A stretch of DNA of 64,000 bases. It comes from Gyrodactylus bullatarudis (taxonomy: Eukaryota; Platyhelminthes; Monogenea; Gyrodactylidea; Gyrodactylidae). The DNA lies in the NCBI GenBank assembly GCA_012064415.1, contig SSNU01000249.1, positions 62,001-126,000 on the forward strand. The letters run 5' to 3'. Made by a program: the position numbers and the translations under genes. Of the stretch, positions 40,101-54,700 are shown one piece after another; the stretch's first letter is position 1; each line of letters starts with the position of its first letter. The notes under the pieces are model-generated. The model made no database searches. It was not told the DNA's origin and saw only the letters and a list, made by a program, of their open reading frames with translations.

Positions 40101-42711
40101 AATTACCGACAGTTACCCCATTTTTGAGAGATTTTGAATTATCGAAATTTCATTGATTTTCAAGTAGTGGAAAGGATCAAAAAATTGAAATTCAGCTCCC
40201 TAACGATAATAAGGCTATGTATCAGAAAAGGTTCAGTTGATTTCATTTTCTTGTCTAATTTTGATCCTAAAAAACCTCTTTTGATCAACCTCCAACTTTC
40301 AAATCAATAAAAATTTTCGGTTCAAAGTTCTAAAAAATGGCCATATTTTTCGTAAAAATAATTTTTTTTCAGAATATTTTTCTTCACCTGTTAAAATTGG
40401 GCAACATGGGTAGGATTCTAAAAAATCTTTTAAACATTCGAATTGTTGATGAAAAATCGAGATTTCTGTAAAAATCATAAATCCCCTTTTTTCATATAAT
40501 TTAGCTTTAATAAAGTTAAGATTCCGTAAAATCTTTTCATCTCTTATAATGAGTAGTCAAGTTTTAATGAAATTACTTTTTTTGTAAATTATTCTGAAGG
40601 AAGATAAATGTAAGTCTTACTTTTAGTTTTCTTCTCTAGCTGCCTAACCTTTTTAAGGGCACGTCTGGCTTTCTCCTCTTTTTCTTGATTCTCACGGCAC
40701 TTGTGAAAATTGTCAACAACCACTCCAACGAACATGTTCAATGCGAAGAATCCGACAAGGAGGAGGAATGATATAAAATACAACATGCACCACTCATTAT
40801 GATTCTTGATTGGCTAGAAATATCAAAATTATAATACTCTTTAGAGAAATCTCTATTACAGGGTGTAACGCTCAACCAAAAATATAAGAAAAATCGAGCG
40901 TTTTTAACCCTTCATGTCCCATTGTTCCACGAGTGGAACACAACACTTTCTCGAGCGATAATTATAACACTTTGTTTACCCCTCATTAGAAAGGAAATCT
41001 ATTGAGCTACAAAATTATGTATGGTTCATAAAGATAGCATTTCACTGATCCACACCATAGTTACTTGAAGAAGCGTGATTTTTTGAAAATGTTGTGAAAT
41101 ATTTAGAACATCTTTTTGAAAACCTATTTGCTGAGGTCTTCAGGTAAAATAATTTTCTATTGGTAAACAATAGCCGTAGATTTCGAATATGCCTTTTATA
41201 GTTTAGAAGATAACTGGTTTTGGAGCCAAAAATGCCAATTTTAACCTCTATTATCTTTGAAATGATAAGTCGGCTTTCAAAAAGGAATTCAGATTCGGAA
41301 TCAGCGTAATTATTTTGGTTAGGTTGCAAATTTTCTAATTTGAAAGAAAATAATTTGGGACATGAAGGGCTAAGTTAGAATTTTTTGGAAAATCTACTTC
41401 AAAATTTGCAGCCGCTGAAGATTTGATCTTAAGTCATTTATTTAACGCTTGAATGAAGTCACTCAACTAAGATTGCCAGTTAAGCAGAAATAGTTGATTT
41501 AATTTGTATTCCACTTACATTCATGCGTTTTCAAATATATTATATTAAGGCTATTCTTAAAGTCCTGTAAACGTTTCTGCATCAGATTAAATGTCTTAAG
41601 AATTATAGTTAATATTTTTCTAAGCCTTTCATTCCAAATTGATTTATTTCATAATGAAATTCAAATTTAGTTTTGATAACAAGGAATGATTACTTCAATT
41701 TATTGCCCTAAATCCTTCTAATATCCCAGTAGGTAAGAATTAAGACTAATTCGTTTGATAGGCAAAATTCTCAGGCAAGTAATCAAAAAGATTCTATGGG
41801 ACTTTTCGTATAATTATAGTAAAGGATTTCAATGAATGTTATTCATTTCTCATTACCAAATCTACAATCAAATTACTGTAGTAATTGATTATTATTGAAT
41901 CAATAAATCATAAAAATAATCCGAGTTGGATAATCAAAAATAGCAGCAAAAGGTAGCTTTACCATTCAATTTTGCTTTTCTTACCTGTTGATCCACACCA
42001 ACGGCATCTAAGCCATGATGCATGATTTCAACCCAGCCATCTTTACTACTCAGGACAAAGAGTGTCATCAGAGATTTGAAGAGATTATCAAAGTTGTATT
42101 GATGATTAACCCATTTATTTCTTGGATCCATCTCACACTCTGTCCTGTTACGAACTTTTTCCGTTTCAGGCCCTTCACAGTAATAAAGTTTTCCTTTGAA
42201 TAGCTAGAAACTCAAAAGTTAATCGAGCATATTGAGAAAATTATAAATCAACTCCTCACTTGAACACCTAGAATTCCAAATATAATGAAAAATGTCCAGC
42301 AGATCAAGACAATATTTCCAATGGGTCTCAGGGATGATAAAAGTGTTTGAACTACCAGCTTTAAGCCAGGTGCTCTACTGATTACTCTGAAAAAAAGTAA
42401 TATTTTAATAAATAGTTTGGAATGAAAGTTGCTAAAATTTTATTTACCTCAACGGTTTCAGTGTTCTGAGTAGTCTGAAAACTCTGAGAATTCCAAAAAT
42501 CTTTTTATAGCCTCCAAATAAAATTGATAATAGGTCGATGAGCGAGACAATAACTAGACAGCCGTCCATAATATTCCATCCGGATCGTAAGTATGAGCGT
42601 TCATCAATCAATACTCCATTGGCTATTACTTTTATGGCCATTTCAATGGAAAATATCAGAGTAAAGAGATAATTGAAAGCTGTCAGAAGAGTCCGTTCCT
42701 AAAAAATACAA

Positions 42712-42747
<36 letters not shown>

Positions 42748-45700
42748 CCTAATATTTATTACATAAAATTTCAGAGAATGAAAAATAATTTTAATTCCCC
42801 GACTATTGGTTTACCATTCGTTTCAACTCAGAATAGTAATGCAGTTGTTGTAAGAAATCATGTCAGACAAAATAGAACAAATCTGTAAAAGGCTTTACTT
42901 ACAACACTTTTCTCTGGTATAGATGGTCTCTCCATAGCTAGAGTTATGCAGTTAAAGACAATAAACGTCAGAATTGAGTAGTCAAATATCCTAGACTTGG
43001 TAATATCCTGACAAAGAATTCGTATCCTAGAAAAAAAAATAGTTGAGAATAATCAAAAGTTTACCTGATTTCTACTCAATTTTTCTAGTCTAAGAAAATT
43101 ATCAATCATGTTGCTAATAAAAGTGAGAAACTAACCTATTTTCTGGGCTGAATATATAACAGGAGTAATAATAGCGAGTTGCAAATATTCCCTTTGGCTT
43201 TGGAAAGATTTTATGGAAACAAATCTAGAAAGAAAAATAGCATTCAAATGAATTACAGGTTAAAATTTCAAACGGCTAGAACTAACCATATCTTGTGAAT
43301 TAGCATCGGTTCCAATAGATATCGATCGGGAAATAGCTTTATTTGTCGGCGTGGAAGATTGATTACTCGAGCCTTGGGTCTTTTTGGCCTCTCTATGCCT
43401 TCTAACATCTTCTGTTGATGAATGATCTGAACCTGATTGGATTAGGCCAATTCGATCATTCTTTTGGTAGTTTAACGGCAGAGAATTATTGCTAATCTTT
43501 CTCGTTGGAGTCAAGCTTAGAAGACGAGTTAACTGAAATGGATTGTCATAGTCTGTTTTTGAATTTTTATCAGGAAATGAATAAACAACTGAAACTGAAC
43601 GATGCTGTCGTCCTTTCTTGATAGATTTTCGTGTATCTGTTCGTTCAAGCTGTTTCTGTTTAATTAAGAAAAAACAAATACATTTTTACAAATATTTCAC
43701 CATGTTTTCATAGATGATAGATATCACAGAAGCTTTATTCTAAATTGGACATAGAAATGTATTGCACATTTCAATATAATATAAACAAGCTTGATGAAAT
43801 ATTTACGATCCTTGAAATATGAGGATGAATTACAATTTTTAGATTCTACGTTCATGAAATAGAAAATAAAACATTAGAAGAAGATCATAAAAGTGAAATC
43901 CTTAAATCGAACATGTTAAGAAACAGTTATTGAAGAACATGATTCGCAACCAAATTCTGAATGAACTAACCTTGTTGTAAAATTCACAGTTTGATACTTT
44001 TGATTCACGTCTTGTCTTGGCTTCGTTAGATGGAATGCTGAGATCACTTCCATGATTCTGTTTCTGCTAAAAAATATTACAATTTATAATAGTCAAGTTA
44101 TTTGGCAACTGAAATAAAATCTTACATCATAGTTGAAACAGGAACTTCGTCTGCTACTGATGAAACTATCATAGGATGATCCAGGAATTGCCTTTTTACT
44201 AAAATTGGTCGTTGAGACTTTTTCTTGGGCTCCATTGCAATCATTCACGACAGGTTCGTTATTTGTATTTTGAGGGACAAAAAGGACTACAATCTCCCCG
44301 TTACTTGCTTGAAATGTTTTGACACAGAGTCGTTTAGTACAACTAAAAAGGTAAATAAAATAAGTGAAAATACATGATGGGAGAGGGATCCTGTGTATTA
44401 CACACGCTGTGTAACTTTAATCAAATTTTACGTTATTTGAAATCAATTTCAAGGTTGAATAAACATTAAAAAAGAAGATTTTTTTTCAATCGAAAATACA
44501 AACATGAATTTTTCTGCATATAATCTAATTATAATTTAGTGTTTATATTATTATTATGCTTTACTTGATCAAAAAACACTTATCTCTCACTTTGGCTTGT
44601 ATTATTTAAATAATTGGTACTAAAATTTCGTTTTCTTTTTTGAAAGGGACGATTGGTAGCAGAAATTTTCCATGGGCTAAGTCATTACATTGTCGATACA
44701 TTTTCATTATAGTGAAAAATTATAATCTTGCACAAAATCAGATAATAATAATTATAATTTCGGTCAATAAATAAAACGTGAAATTTACAAAAAGTGTTTA
44801 GCTAAATAGACAAGTTGATTAGAATTTGCATTTAAAATTTTTTGAGTAGAGAGGTTAAATTGAGAACTTAGATAAATTTTGGATTTCCTGTTTGCCTAAT
44901 TTGTACAGTACTTTTAATATTTATACCCACTGGCCTTACAATCTTTTAAGATCTGCTATCTTTGTTCTTATAGAATTTCAAGCAAAAATTTAGGTATAGA
45001 ATACCAGAGTGCAAGCCTGGCTATATGCTTCGAAGATGTCGGAGTAAAAGTTATTTCATCTGTTCATTTGACTTGCACTGCAATTAACAAGACAATATTT
45101 CGGTCCCTTTATTCTAGCGTTTGACCGGTTTGTTATCTAGAGAGATATCTACATCAAGAGTTGGCTTTTAAATTTATGACAAAAACATTCAAATGTGGCT
45201 TAAATGAAATTAATATAGTACAGTATATATTTACTAGATTTAGACGAAATTTCGCAAAATTACTTAAATCGCCTATCGATATGAAAAAACTAATCTTCAA
45301 GTATTTAAATATAATCCCAACAAATTTCGCTTCAAAATACCTTTCCATGCTTCTGGAATAAGATAAACAAAATTGTGAAAATTTTCAAATTTAGAACGTT
45401 TTTTATTGTTTTATATTTATAATTTTAACTTGAATTCACATTCATTCATACAGTTTGAAAAATGACTTGAATCCTATTATAATTGTTTTTTCAATAGCTC
45501 AAAACGAAATTTTTCATGAATATAAAAATTTTAATAGGTGAAAAAACGTTTAAAATTAAAAACTTTTCACAATTCTGTTTATCTTATACCAGATGCATGG
45601 AAAGGTATTTTGAAGCGAAATTTGGTGGGATTATATTTAAATAGTTGAAGTTTTTTCATATCGATGGGCGATTTAAGTAATTTTCCATCTTTCTATTTAA

Positions 45701-48700
45701 ATTGTTCAACATTTTTTGAGATTTAATTGACCAGATTTTAAAGATAAAAATTGGAAAATTAAAAATGAATTGAGAGACAAAAAACGTAGAAAATCTATCT
45801 TGAAGTGGGTCAATTTCTCAACTTCCTATTCCTCTTATCTTTTATTCTCTTTTCCTCTGTATAATAATGATCTGTGATTACAACTTGATTGTGAAGAAAT
45901 AAAGAATAAAATTTTCTCCTTTACCCGCCTTTAGAAATGGAAAAGATAAAAAGAGATTTTTCTTTCTCTTGAGTGATTTCTTTAGGAAAAATTCCGCATT
46001 GTTACCATGATATTCTAAATTCTGAATGTAAATTTCAATATAAATTAACATCAGTTTATTTACCCTACATATTTCTAATGTATTAGTCTGAAAAGGATAA
46101 AACTTTTCGTTATTCCGTTATTGTTTCGTATCAATTACCAATCAAGCAAGAGCTTCCCTTAATTACATACAATACATAGTCTTGCATTTGATTTCGAGTT
46201 ATATAGCAAACGATAGTCATCAGATGAAGCTAGTCAATACTGAAGTTGAGAATTTTTGAATAAAAATTTGAAATTGATAAAAATAATTTTCAAATCTTAT
46301 AATGTGACTCACTTTTGCATTTTTTACTTTTAAAGTAAAATTAGAATTTTGAGTTGGCACTAAGTTCCGATTTTTTCAAACTTTTTATTTATTTTAAAAT
46401 GAGAGGGAAGTTTTTTAGGATCACCTTGACTTATTTTTGAATGATTTCGATTTATTTCAAGCTGTAAAAATGATCAAGAAATTAAAAGTTCTCAACTTCA
46501 GTATTAACTACCTTTAGATAGATTTCAGGAAAGTGTAAATTTTCATTAGGGTCCTTATATTCCACAGAATAAAAAATGTTTAATTTTGGTTTTCTTTAAA
46601 GTACATATTCGTTTAGGCAGTCGAAATTTTATACTTTTAAGAAATTAATTAAATAAATTTCATTGAAAAATAAGAATGTAATCTTTCCTTCTGTGAATAT
46701 AAAGTGAATTTGTATAGGAATAATTACTCCTCCCGTCAATGAATAATAAAATAAGAGAGAAATTTGATTGTCAAAAATATATATAATGTAAATTCGTATA
46801 CGTACCTTGAATTAGAAGTTCCTGGTTCTGCATTTGATATGCTTCGTTTGATAAAATTCCTATTCCGTCTGACACTCTGGAATGAATAAATAAAAATTCA
46901 ATCAAAATGAAGCCAGTGTACTCTGAAACTTGTGAAAATCGATATTTACACTCCCAAGTATTTTTTCGAATATTTTTATTGCTTCTTTAGTCAAAGTAAA
47001 GGAACATAGAAAAAAATATAGTTGAGAATGATCAAATAGACGAAGAATTCAAATTTGGCCATAAAGGTTGGAAGAAACTCCTGATTTTTCAAGAAGAAAT
47101 TAAAATTTTAAATTTTGGATCATTCTCCTTTGTGATGATCGTAAAATTCAAATAGTTCGATTTCTAATATCAACCCCGAACTTCTGAAAATTTCTTTAGA
47201 TAATTACGAATTCCATGTCTAACGTCATGATGATTCGAAATTTCTGCATCGAATTGCATCAAACATTCGAAATCGGTTAAAATTTTGAGCTTGAGCGTTG
47301 AAAGAGTATGAATTCGTAAAAAGTCCTAATTTTGGCCAGATTAAATTTTTATTTCATAGATTCATTTCATCATTGGGCTCAAAAATTTATTGGGTACGAA
47401 AAGTACTGGGTTTTTTTGAAAAGTAGTAACTTCTTATCTTCATGTCAGCTAGCTTTATGCTCCAATTTTACAAGAAAGAGGACAAATGACAAGTACTAGT
47501 CATCGCCATAATAGAAATATGTGCCGCCAGAAATTTCTTGGTAGCTGAATAAAACTACAGGATGTAATAAATATTTATTTTCCCTATTATAATAGAATAC
47601 CGACCAAGTTTTTTGAGTCGAGAATTAATTCGCACTTAGATGAAATATTGAGATTTATTATTCCACATCGGATCTTGATATTAGGAAAGATTACATTTAT
47701 TTGAATTCATCAAAAGAGATTCTGAAAAATGTGCGTTGAAAAAAACTTTTATAACTCGATTTTTAGAGAATTGCTCAACTCCTTAATGTAAAGCTAGTTG
47801 GCATGAAGATGAGAATTTACTATTTTTACAAAAACTCGATATTTTCACAGATAGATTCACAGTAAAATTTTTTTTTGGATTCTGAATGGAATAGGCTAAT
47901 AAGTTTTGATATTCGAAAAAATTCCGAATAAAATTCAATCTGACCAAAATTAGGCCAATTTTTGGATTTCGAAAATCCACCAAATTTCCACTTTTTCGAC
48001 TTTTGAACCCAAATATTTTATCAATTTTGATGAATCGAAGCAGTTAAGAGATGATATTCGGGATCAAAATTAGACAAGGAATTACTGTTTCCGAGAATAA
48101 GTTAGACTTCAAGATTTTCGTAATAATCGAATAATTCAAATGGTTCGATTTCCTACATTAATGACGAATTCCAGTGAACTTCTGCGAGGAATTCGAATTC
48201 TTTGTCTAATGTTGAAAAAGTGGAAATTTGGTGCATTTTCGAAATCCAAAAATTGGCCTAATTTTGGTCAGATTAAATTTTTTTGAACAACTTATTATTA
48301 GCCTATTCCATTCAGAATTCAAAAAAAAATTTCTCTTAATTCTGAGAAAAATATTGAGATTTTGTAAAAATAGTAAATTCTCATCTTCATGTCAATTAGG
48401 TTTATTTAACGGGATATAAAATCATTTTAACCCTTTCGGTGCCGAGACTATTTCACAATTTTTCTAAAAACCAAAATTTAGCTATGAAGATACTAAGTTA
48501 TTTAGACAAAAATATTACACATTGTGGGCTTCAATTTTAACTTTAATTGATGCAGAAACCTATCAAACTGGTAGAGTTATGAAGGTTCAAAAAATTGGAA
48601 AATAGACTAATCTTGTTACCGAGTAACAAGTTTAACTAACCATTAGTCTTAAGACTATCAAGAGTAACAAGATTAACGGTAACATATACACTGTTCGCTC

Positions 48701-51700
48701 AGTTTTCTGCACCCCGAGTTATCTTCATAATTTCGATTCCTACATTAATTACATTTCTACATTCTATCTTTGTCTTCTTCATATAAATTCGTTCGAGTCT
48801 ATTTTAAGTTTGGTAGTCTCGTATTTTAAAAGCCATTCAGGTTTTGTCATTTAAGTTACATTTATTTCATTTCATAATTAAACTAATCAAATTTTAGAGC
48901 TTTATTATCAGAACAGGTTAAAATCGATCTCATGAAAAATGATAAAAATTTGGCAAATAAATTTTTTCTACTCAAAGAGTATTTTCCAAAGTGATTAAAT
49001 TCAAATCACTATTTTCCCGTGAAATAAATGCCAATATTCATCAATTCTAATTGCTCCATCATTTTTTTAAATGAAATTGAAACAGCAACCAATCTGGTTC
49101 AATTTTCATTTCTTCTGATGAAAGTGGAAATAATGTATCAAAACACCGAGTTAATGAATCAATTTTTTCCCGTGAGGTAACAGAGTTGCCTCATACAAAG
49201 AAACCATCCACCCTAACGAGAAAAAAAGCTAGATTTAAAAAATAAAATTTTATAATGTACATCTCTAATCCTTCTTATTAAATTCTGTTTATTTTGCAGA
49301 TATCCCTAAAAAATAGTAAGACACCCACCCCTTTTGAGTCGACTTCAATTTAAAAAAATTGAATCTCTCTTGTTGAGTTACGTTGAATCGAAAAAGCTTT
49401 ATTATTTATGATCATGAATTTTAATTTTTTTTCGATAAAATATCCCCTTTTACACCTAGTTTTACACCGAATATGAGAATTTATGATTTTTACATAAATT
49501 TCATAATTTTTCATCAAAGAACTTGAAGATTGTTTTGTTAGGAAACAACTGCCGGTCTTCTTTGAAAATGAAAGACTCATTCAGAGGATTTGGAAGTCAA
49601 GTGAATATTTTGTAATGATCACCGGATCTCGTAAGACTATTACACCGGCTAGTTATAAGTCAACGATCAATAATATCCTATGATTTTTTCTATCATTCCA
49701 GAGTATAAAAGGGGAAGGTTTTGGAATCTGGATCATAAGGCCCACATTCAGAAAAAAATTAGAGATAATCAAAGAAATTATAATATGATTCAAATCTCGA
49801 AGGAGCGACAAATTCTCATTATTTGAATTCAGAGTTGAAAATTTTTACCGATTTCAAAGTAAGAGAGTAGATTGAGTTTTAAAATCACAATTAGACAAGA
49901 AAACCGATTGTCGTCATAAAGTCGGAATTTTTCAGAAATCTTGAATCATCATTTCATCGATTATTAAATAGGAAAAATGATCAAAATTCAATTTTCACAC
50001 GATGATGGGGCATTACTCAGAATTTGATTACCTTGTCTAATCGTGATCCCAAAAATCAACTATTGATCACTCTCTTACTTTAAAATCAGTAAACATTTTC
50101 AACAAGTAAAAAAATGGGAATTTGGCATAAACTCGAGATTCAAAATATGCCATATTTTCTTTAAAAATTGTTTTTAACTCCATATCGTGAAAAAATTCAG
50201 AAATCTGTATAAATCATAAATTCCCATCTTCACATCAATCCTTTAGGTGCCGAGACTATTTCACAATTTTTATAAAAACCAAAATTCAGCTATGAAGATA
50301 CCAAGTTATTTGGCCAAAAATATTACTGATGCAAGTTCACATTTTGGGCTTCAATTTAAGCTTTAATTGATCCAGAAACCTATCAAACAGGTAGAGTTAT
50401 GAACGTTCATATATGTCCATCGGCACCGAAAGGGTTAACTAACTTTAACTGAACTGACATAAAGAAAAACATTATTTTACAGCCAACAAAAAAAACGGTA
50501 TTTTTAACTTCTCAAGTTCTTTTTTGACCCTTTCTTAAAAGACATCAAAAGAATCCTTATTGAATAGAATTCCTATTAGAATCTCATTCAGAATGGTTTT
50601 ATATCAATTGTGAGTCTTTTTATCGATTGGTTTTCATCTCGATAGGGTTGAAGTAGTAAAATCTGAATATCTCATTTTCTATAAAAGGAGTTGTATTTCA
50701 GACATAAATAAAAATAAATAAATTTAAATGCGAAGAATGTTCCAACTCACATCGATTGGTGGAGTATTCTGATCCGTTAAAGATCTCCGACTTCCAAGGG
50801 GTGTATTAATTGGCGTGGGTTCCGTTTGTGTAATTATCGGGGGTTTTATTGTATCTAGTTTCTGAGAAGGCTCAACAAGTTTTACATCAGACTTGAGCAG
50901 TTCTGCTTTATCACATGCTTGTATTTCTGAAAAAGAGTATTTTTATCAAGTAAATTAATTTTGATATAATGGGTCTTAGCTCCAAGCTTAAATCATCGAA
51001 AACTTCAAGAGAAAAGAAAATTGAACAAAATATTGTTAGTTTTTATTCGAAACTGCCGGTACCATGACAGTCGGTTTCCTACTTCTAATTGTTTAGAAAT
51101 ATCATCATAACATAATCAATAATGATTGATGTCTTGATTTTTTCTAAAATTCACATTTATTTCGGTTGATTTCTCAGGTGAGTTCGTCACGGTAATTTAA
51201 ACAAATTTTTAAATATTATTCTATGGAAATTTTCGTACTTTTGATCTTTTTCCTCATAAGAATATTCTAATGAATGGAAAGAAGAATTATTTTTCTAGAA
51301 TTGTGAAGAATCATAAAAGTTTTTCCCTCGTTAGATTTTACACAGTGATAAACTCTAGTGTTTATGATTCTAAGTTTTTTTTGTTTATTTCAATTCTTTT
51401 GTCATTAGGAATATTTGGCAAAAGAACTTGGTAAGTTATCAAAATTTTCTTCTACAAAATTCGAACACTCTTTCAGTAGTCTTCAGAAACGCCGTTCTTA
51501 TTAATAAATCATTAGAGTCAGCACTTTATTAAATTTAGAAAATAATGATTTATTATTCCCTCTAATTTTATTTAGGATTCTTATAACTATAGTGATAAAA
51601 ACTGAATCGAATTTTTGTTAAAATTAATAAATTTACTGGTTAAATTTCGTAGGGATTGAAAATGAATCTGAAGCTAAGTTTAATATTATATATCGAGAAA

Positions 51701-54700
51701 ATATCAAATAGGTAAATTCTTCATTTTACTGGCATCTAATTTTGTAAAACTTCAAGGTTCTATAGATATATAACACTTGTGGATTCTAGATGATTTTCTT
51801 CTCTAAATGTATTAAAAGTCAGAAAAATTACTGATTATCAGCTAAACTTGTTACTAGTAATTAGATTCTCAGGATTCTTGAGGCTATCAAGAGTAACAAG
51901 ATTAACGATAACATATATCTAGTGAAAGTGTGCTCATAAATTCAGATCCTCATTTCATTTAGCTTCATGTCTAATGTCTAATATAAAGTTGGGAATCTAT
52001 GATTTTTACAAAAATCACGATATTTTCATCAAGAATTCGAATTCGTTAAAGATTTTTTTGAATCCTACTCATGCTGCTCATTTTTAGCAGTTGAAGAAAA
52101 AAATTCTGAAAAGAAATTATTTTTATGAAAAATATGGCCATTTTTCAAACGATAATGTGATTATGCATGAGATCAGATTCAGTTGAATTGATCTTCTTGT
52201 CTAATCTTAATCCTGAAAAAACTCTTTCGATCAGCCTCCCTCTTTCAAATCAATAAAAATTTTCAACTCAAAGTTCGAAAAAAGTGGGATTTTGACGCCA
52301 AATGGGAATTTGAAAAATCTTTAACAAATTCGAATTCTTGATGAAAATATCGAGATCTCTGTAAAAATCATAGATTCCCAACTTCATATCAATTAGCTTT
52401 AGTAAATAACCAAAGTTTAATTCATCTTTATAAAAGTAGCACAAAAGTAAAACAGAAAACCTTAGAAAAGAGAAGTAAATGCAAAAACATGGACAATATT
52501 CCCATTGTGCGTACTGCACATAGACTATGAAATTTCCGTACAGAGAGTACTTTGTGCATTTTAACTTGATACCTTTCTTTTGTTTAAATCCCTTAAAAAT
52601 GATGGTATTATATAAACTAATATATAGTATATAAGAAGAAGATATTACTTGTGCAAACTTTTGCATAAATCTACCTGAGATCTCTCATATTGAATATAGA
52701 ATCACTGTCAGAAAGAATGGAGAGGAGAATAAAAAATAGCAAAAAAATAAATATATATACACAGCTGAGAAAAAATAAGGGAGGAAGTTGAATCCATTTC
52801 TTTCTTTTTAGATGACATTATAATCTTTTCTTGTTATTCTCTTGAAAAACAAATTTTTTTTTCAAGGGATATTTTTTTGTACAATGTTCAATGTAGAAAT
52901 TTCCATCTTGTTTATTTGAGGTTAAGAAAATATTTTGGATTAAAAGAATGAATCAGATTCATCAAACTTTTTGAGTATCTAACTAAAATTTTTAAAAAGA
53001 ACAGTTTAGTAAGCTATAAAAGAAACGGGAGTAGATGTCGGGAATTTGAATTTTGTAATTTTGAAATGCCCAACCATACAAGTTATTCAATCAAGCAAGA
53101 TTATTTTTATAGTGTCGAGGTTTCATTTTTAGGCATTCATAAGCCAAAAAATAGTCTGACTATTTACAAATAAAATTGGTTAATCTTAACCCTTAATATC
53201 CCAGAGAATTTTTTTTCAAGATTCGAATTTAATCTTGTGTCTATCTCATACGCTGATTACGAATCTACAGTTGTTTTAATGCAATTATTTTTGGTTTAGA
53301 AGTATCGATAAAAAAATGACTCATTTTTTGATCTTAAAACAGACTATCTTGAAAGCTTTAGTAGATACAGTTCAGGTAAGTGCATATCTGAATTATACAG
53401 GTATGATTACTTGATGAAAGTTATCTTACTTTCTACCTATGACACTGGGAAGTAGGTTTTCAAAAAAAACGTTTTAAACAAAAATTAATATTTTGGAAAA
53501 AATCAACTCTCTTTCAACTCAATTCTGTATATAAATAAAAATGTTCGATATCAAAAAAAAGAAAAAGAAATTTGATAGAAATAACCCAGTGGGACTTGGA
53601 GGGTTAAGATTTAGTAACTGACTGTTATTTTTATATTTCTGCTTCTTAGCCTCTGATAGGAAGATAAAGTTTACTGATGGAATGAAAAGTGAGAAATTTT
53701 CTGCCTTTTATGGAGTTGATGCAAAAAAAATTTCATCTCTTTCATATCTCAATCAAACAGAATTAAGATAATATGTTTTATGCATCTTTAGAACTCTGAA
53801 AATGGCTAATATTTTTATTTCAAGACATGAATTCAGGGTGATTAGATTTTCGAATTATACGGGTGTGGTTTCTTGATAAGAGTTTCTTTCTTTTTTTCTC
53901 CTCGATCTCTGTGAGTGATTATTCAAAAATTCGTTCTTTATTTTTTCAAAAACGAATCATTTATAAACTGTCATAACTTCTCAATAAAATATTTTAGCTT
54001 GATAATTCATTCGAAGAATATTAGTTCTTCTTTTAGAAAAGTGGTCAATAAATTATTGTCAGTTTCTTTAAAACAGAGTTATGGCTTGAGAAAGCTAGAA
54101 GGATTAGAATCATCTGAGAGGATTCTTCTTGAAGAATTAAATTAGATTCTGGTTCCTTTTTTAAAATTGAAAAAATCTATCCATTTTTTACACTGTAACT
54201 TACGAAAATTGTCAATATCATATTGACTTTCTATTTTTTCTACTTCAGGAGGCATCTTGATCTTTCCAAAGCCTATTTGCTTTATGAGCTTACAACCTTG
54301 AGATTTTTTTCCAGCCATTATTTCTTCATCTTCATTGGGTTTAACCTCTTCCTTGTTGGAAATTTGGGAAACATTCGAGGCACTACCGCTGATTGACTGA
54401 TTATTTGTACGCTGATTTAAAAAATGTTTAATCAATAACATTGAATCAACATTGATATCGAAAAAAAAATCAGAGGAGAGTCTGAAGAGATTCAGTCAAA
54501 TTCTTACTTACCTCAGAGCTAAATCCTTCAACGAGAATGGCAACAAGTAAATTGAACAAAACATAATTGCCAAACGTCATTAGAGCTATAAAGTAAAGGG
54601 CTGCCCATGATGAAGTTCGCTCCATTCCTGTATAGAGTACAGTATTCCAGTCTTCCTGAGTTAAAATCTAAATAATTTTTAGTAATAATGAGTTTTTATA

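Larger units (their letters stand above)
40621..43026 (-). other. Cav3 domain III exons
   Basis: Exons 42903-43026 (IIIS1), 42448-42698 (S2-S4, [16 protein letters not shown]), 42260-42386 (S4-S5), 41985-42203 (pore: [23 protein letters not shown]) and 40621-40813 (S6: [20 protein letters not shown], then a charged III-IV linker). Very close to vertebrate Cav3. Confidence 0.95.
43136..54411 (-). other. Cav3 domain II-III linker exons
   Basis: Exons 54204-54411, 50751-50926, 46806-46876 (a 71-nt small exon), 44126-44342, 43971-44066, 43287-43655 and 43136-43224. Sequence is mostly disordered and rich in Ser/Thr with basic patches ([12 protein letters not shown]). Two exon borders have alternative AG positions one codon apart. 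Confidence 0.75.

Noticed and set aside
45154..45361. Overlapping frames on both strands at 45.2 kb
   Set aside because: They fall in the arm of a palindromic repeat in a Cav3 intron and have no family resemblance.
47783..48419. Two matching frames on opposite strands (47783-47983 minus, 48228-48419 plus) that look like a duplicated small gene
   Set aside because: They are the two arms of a foldback element read from each strand; the likeness comes from the palindrome.
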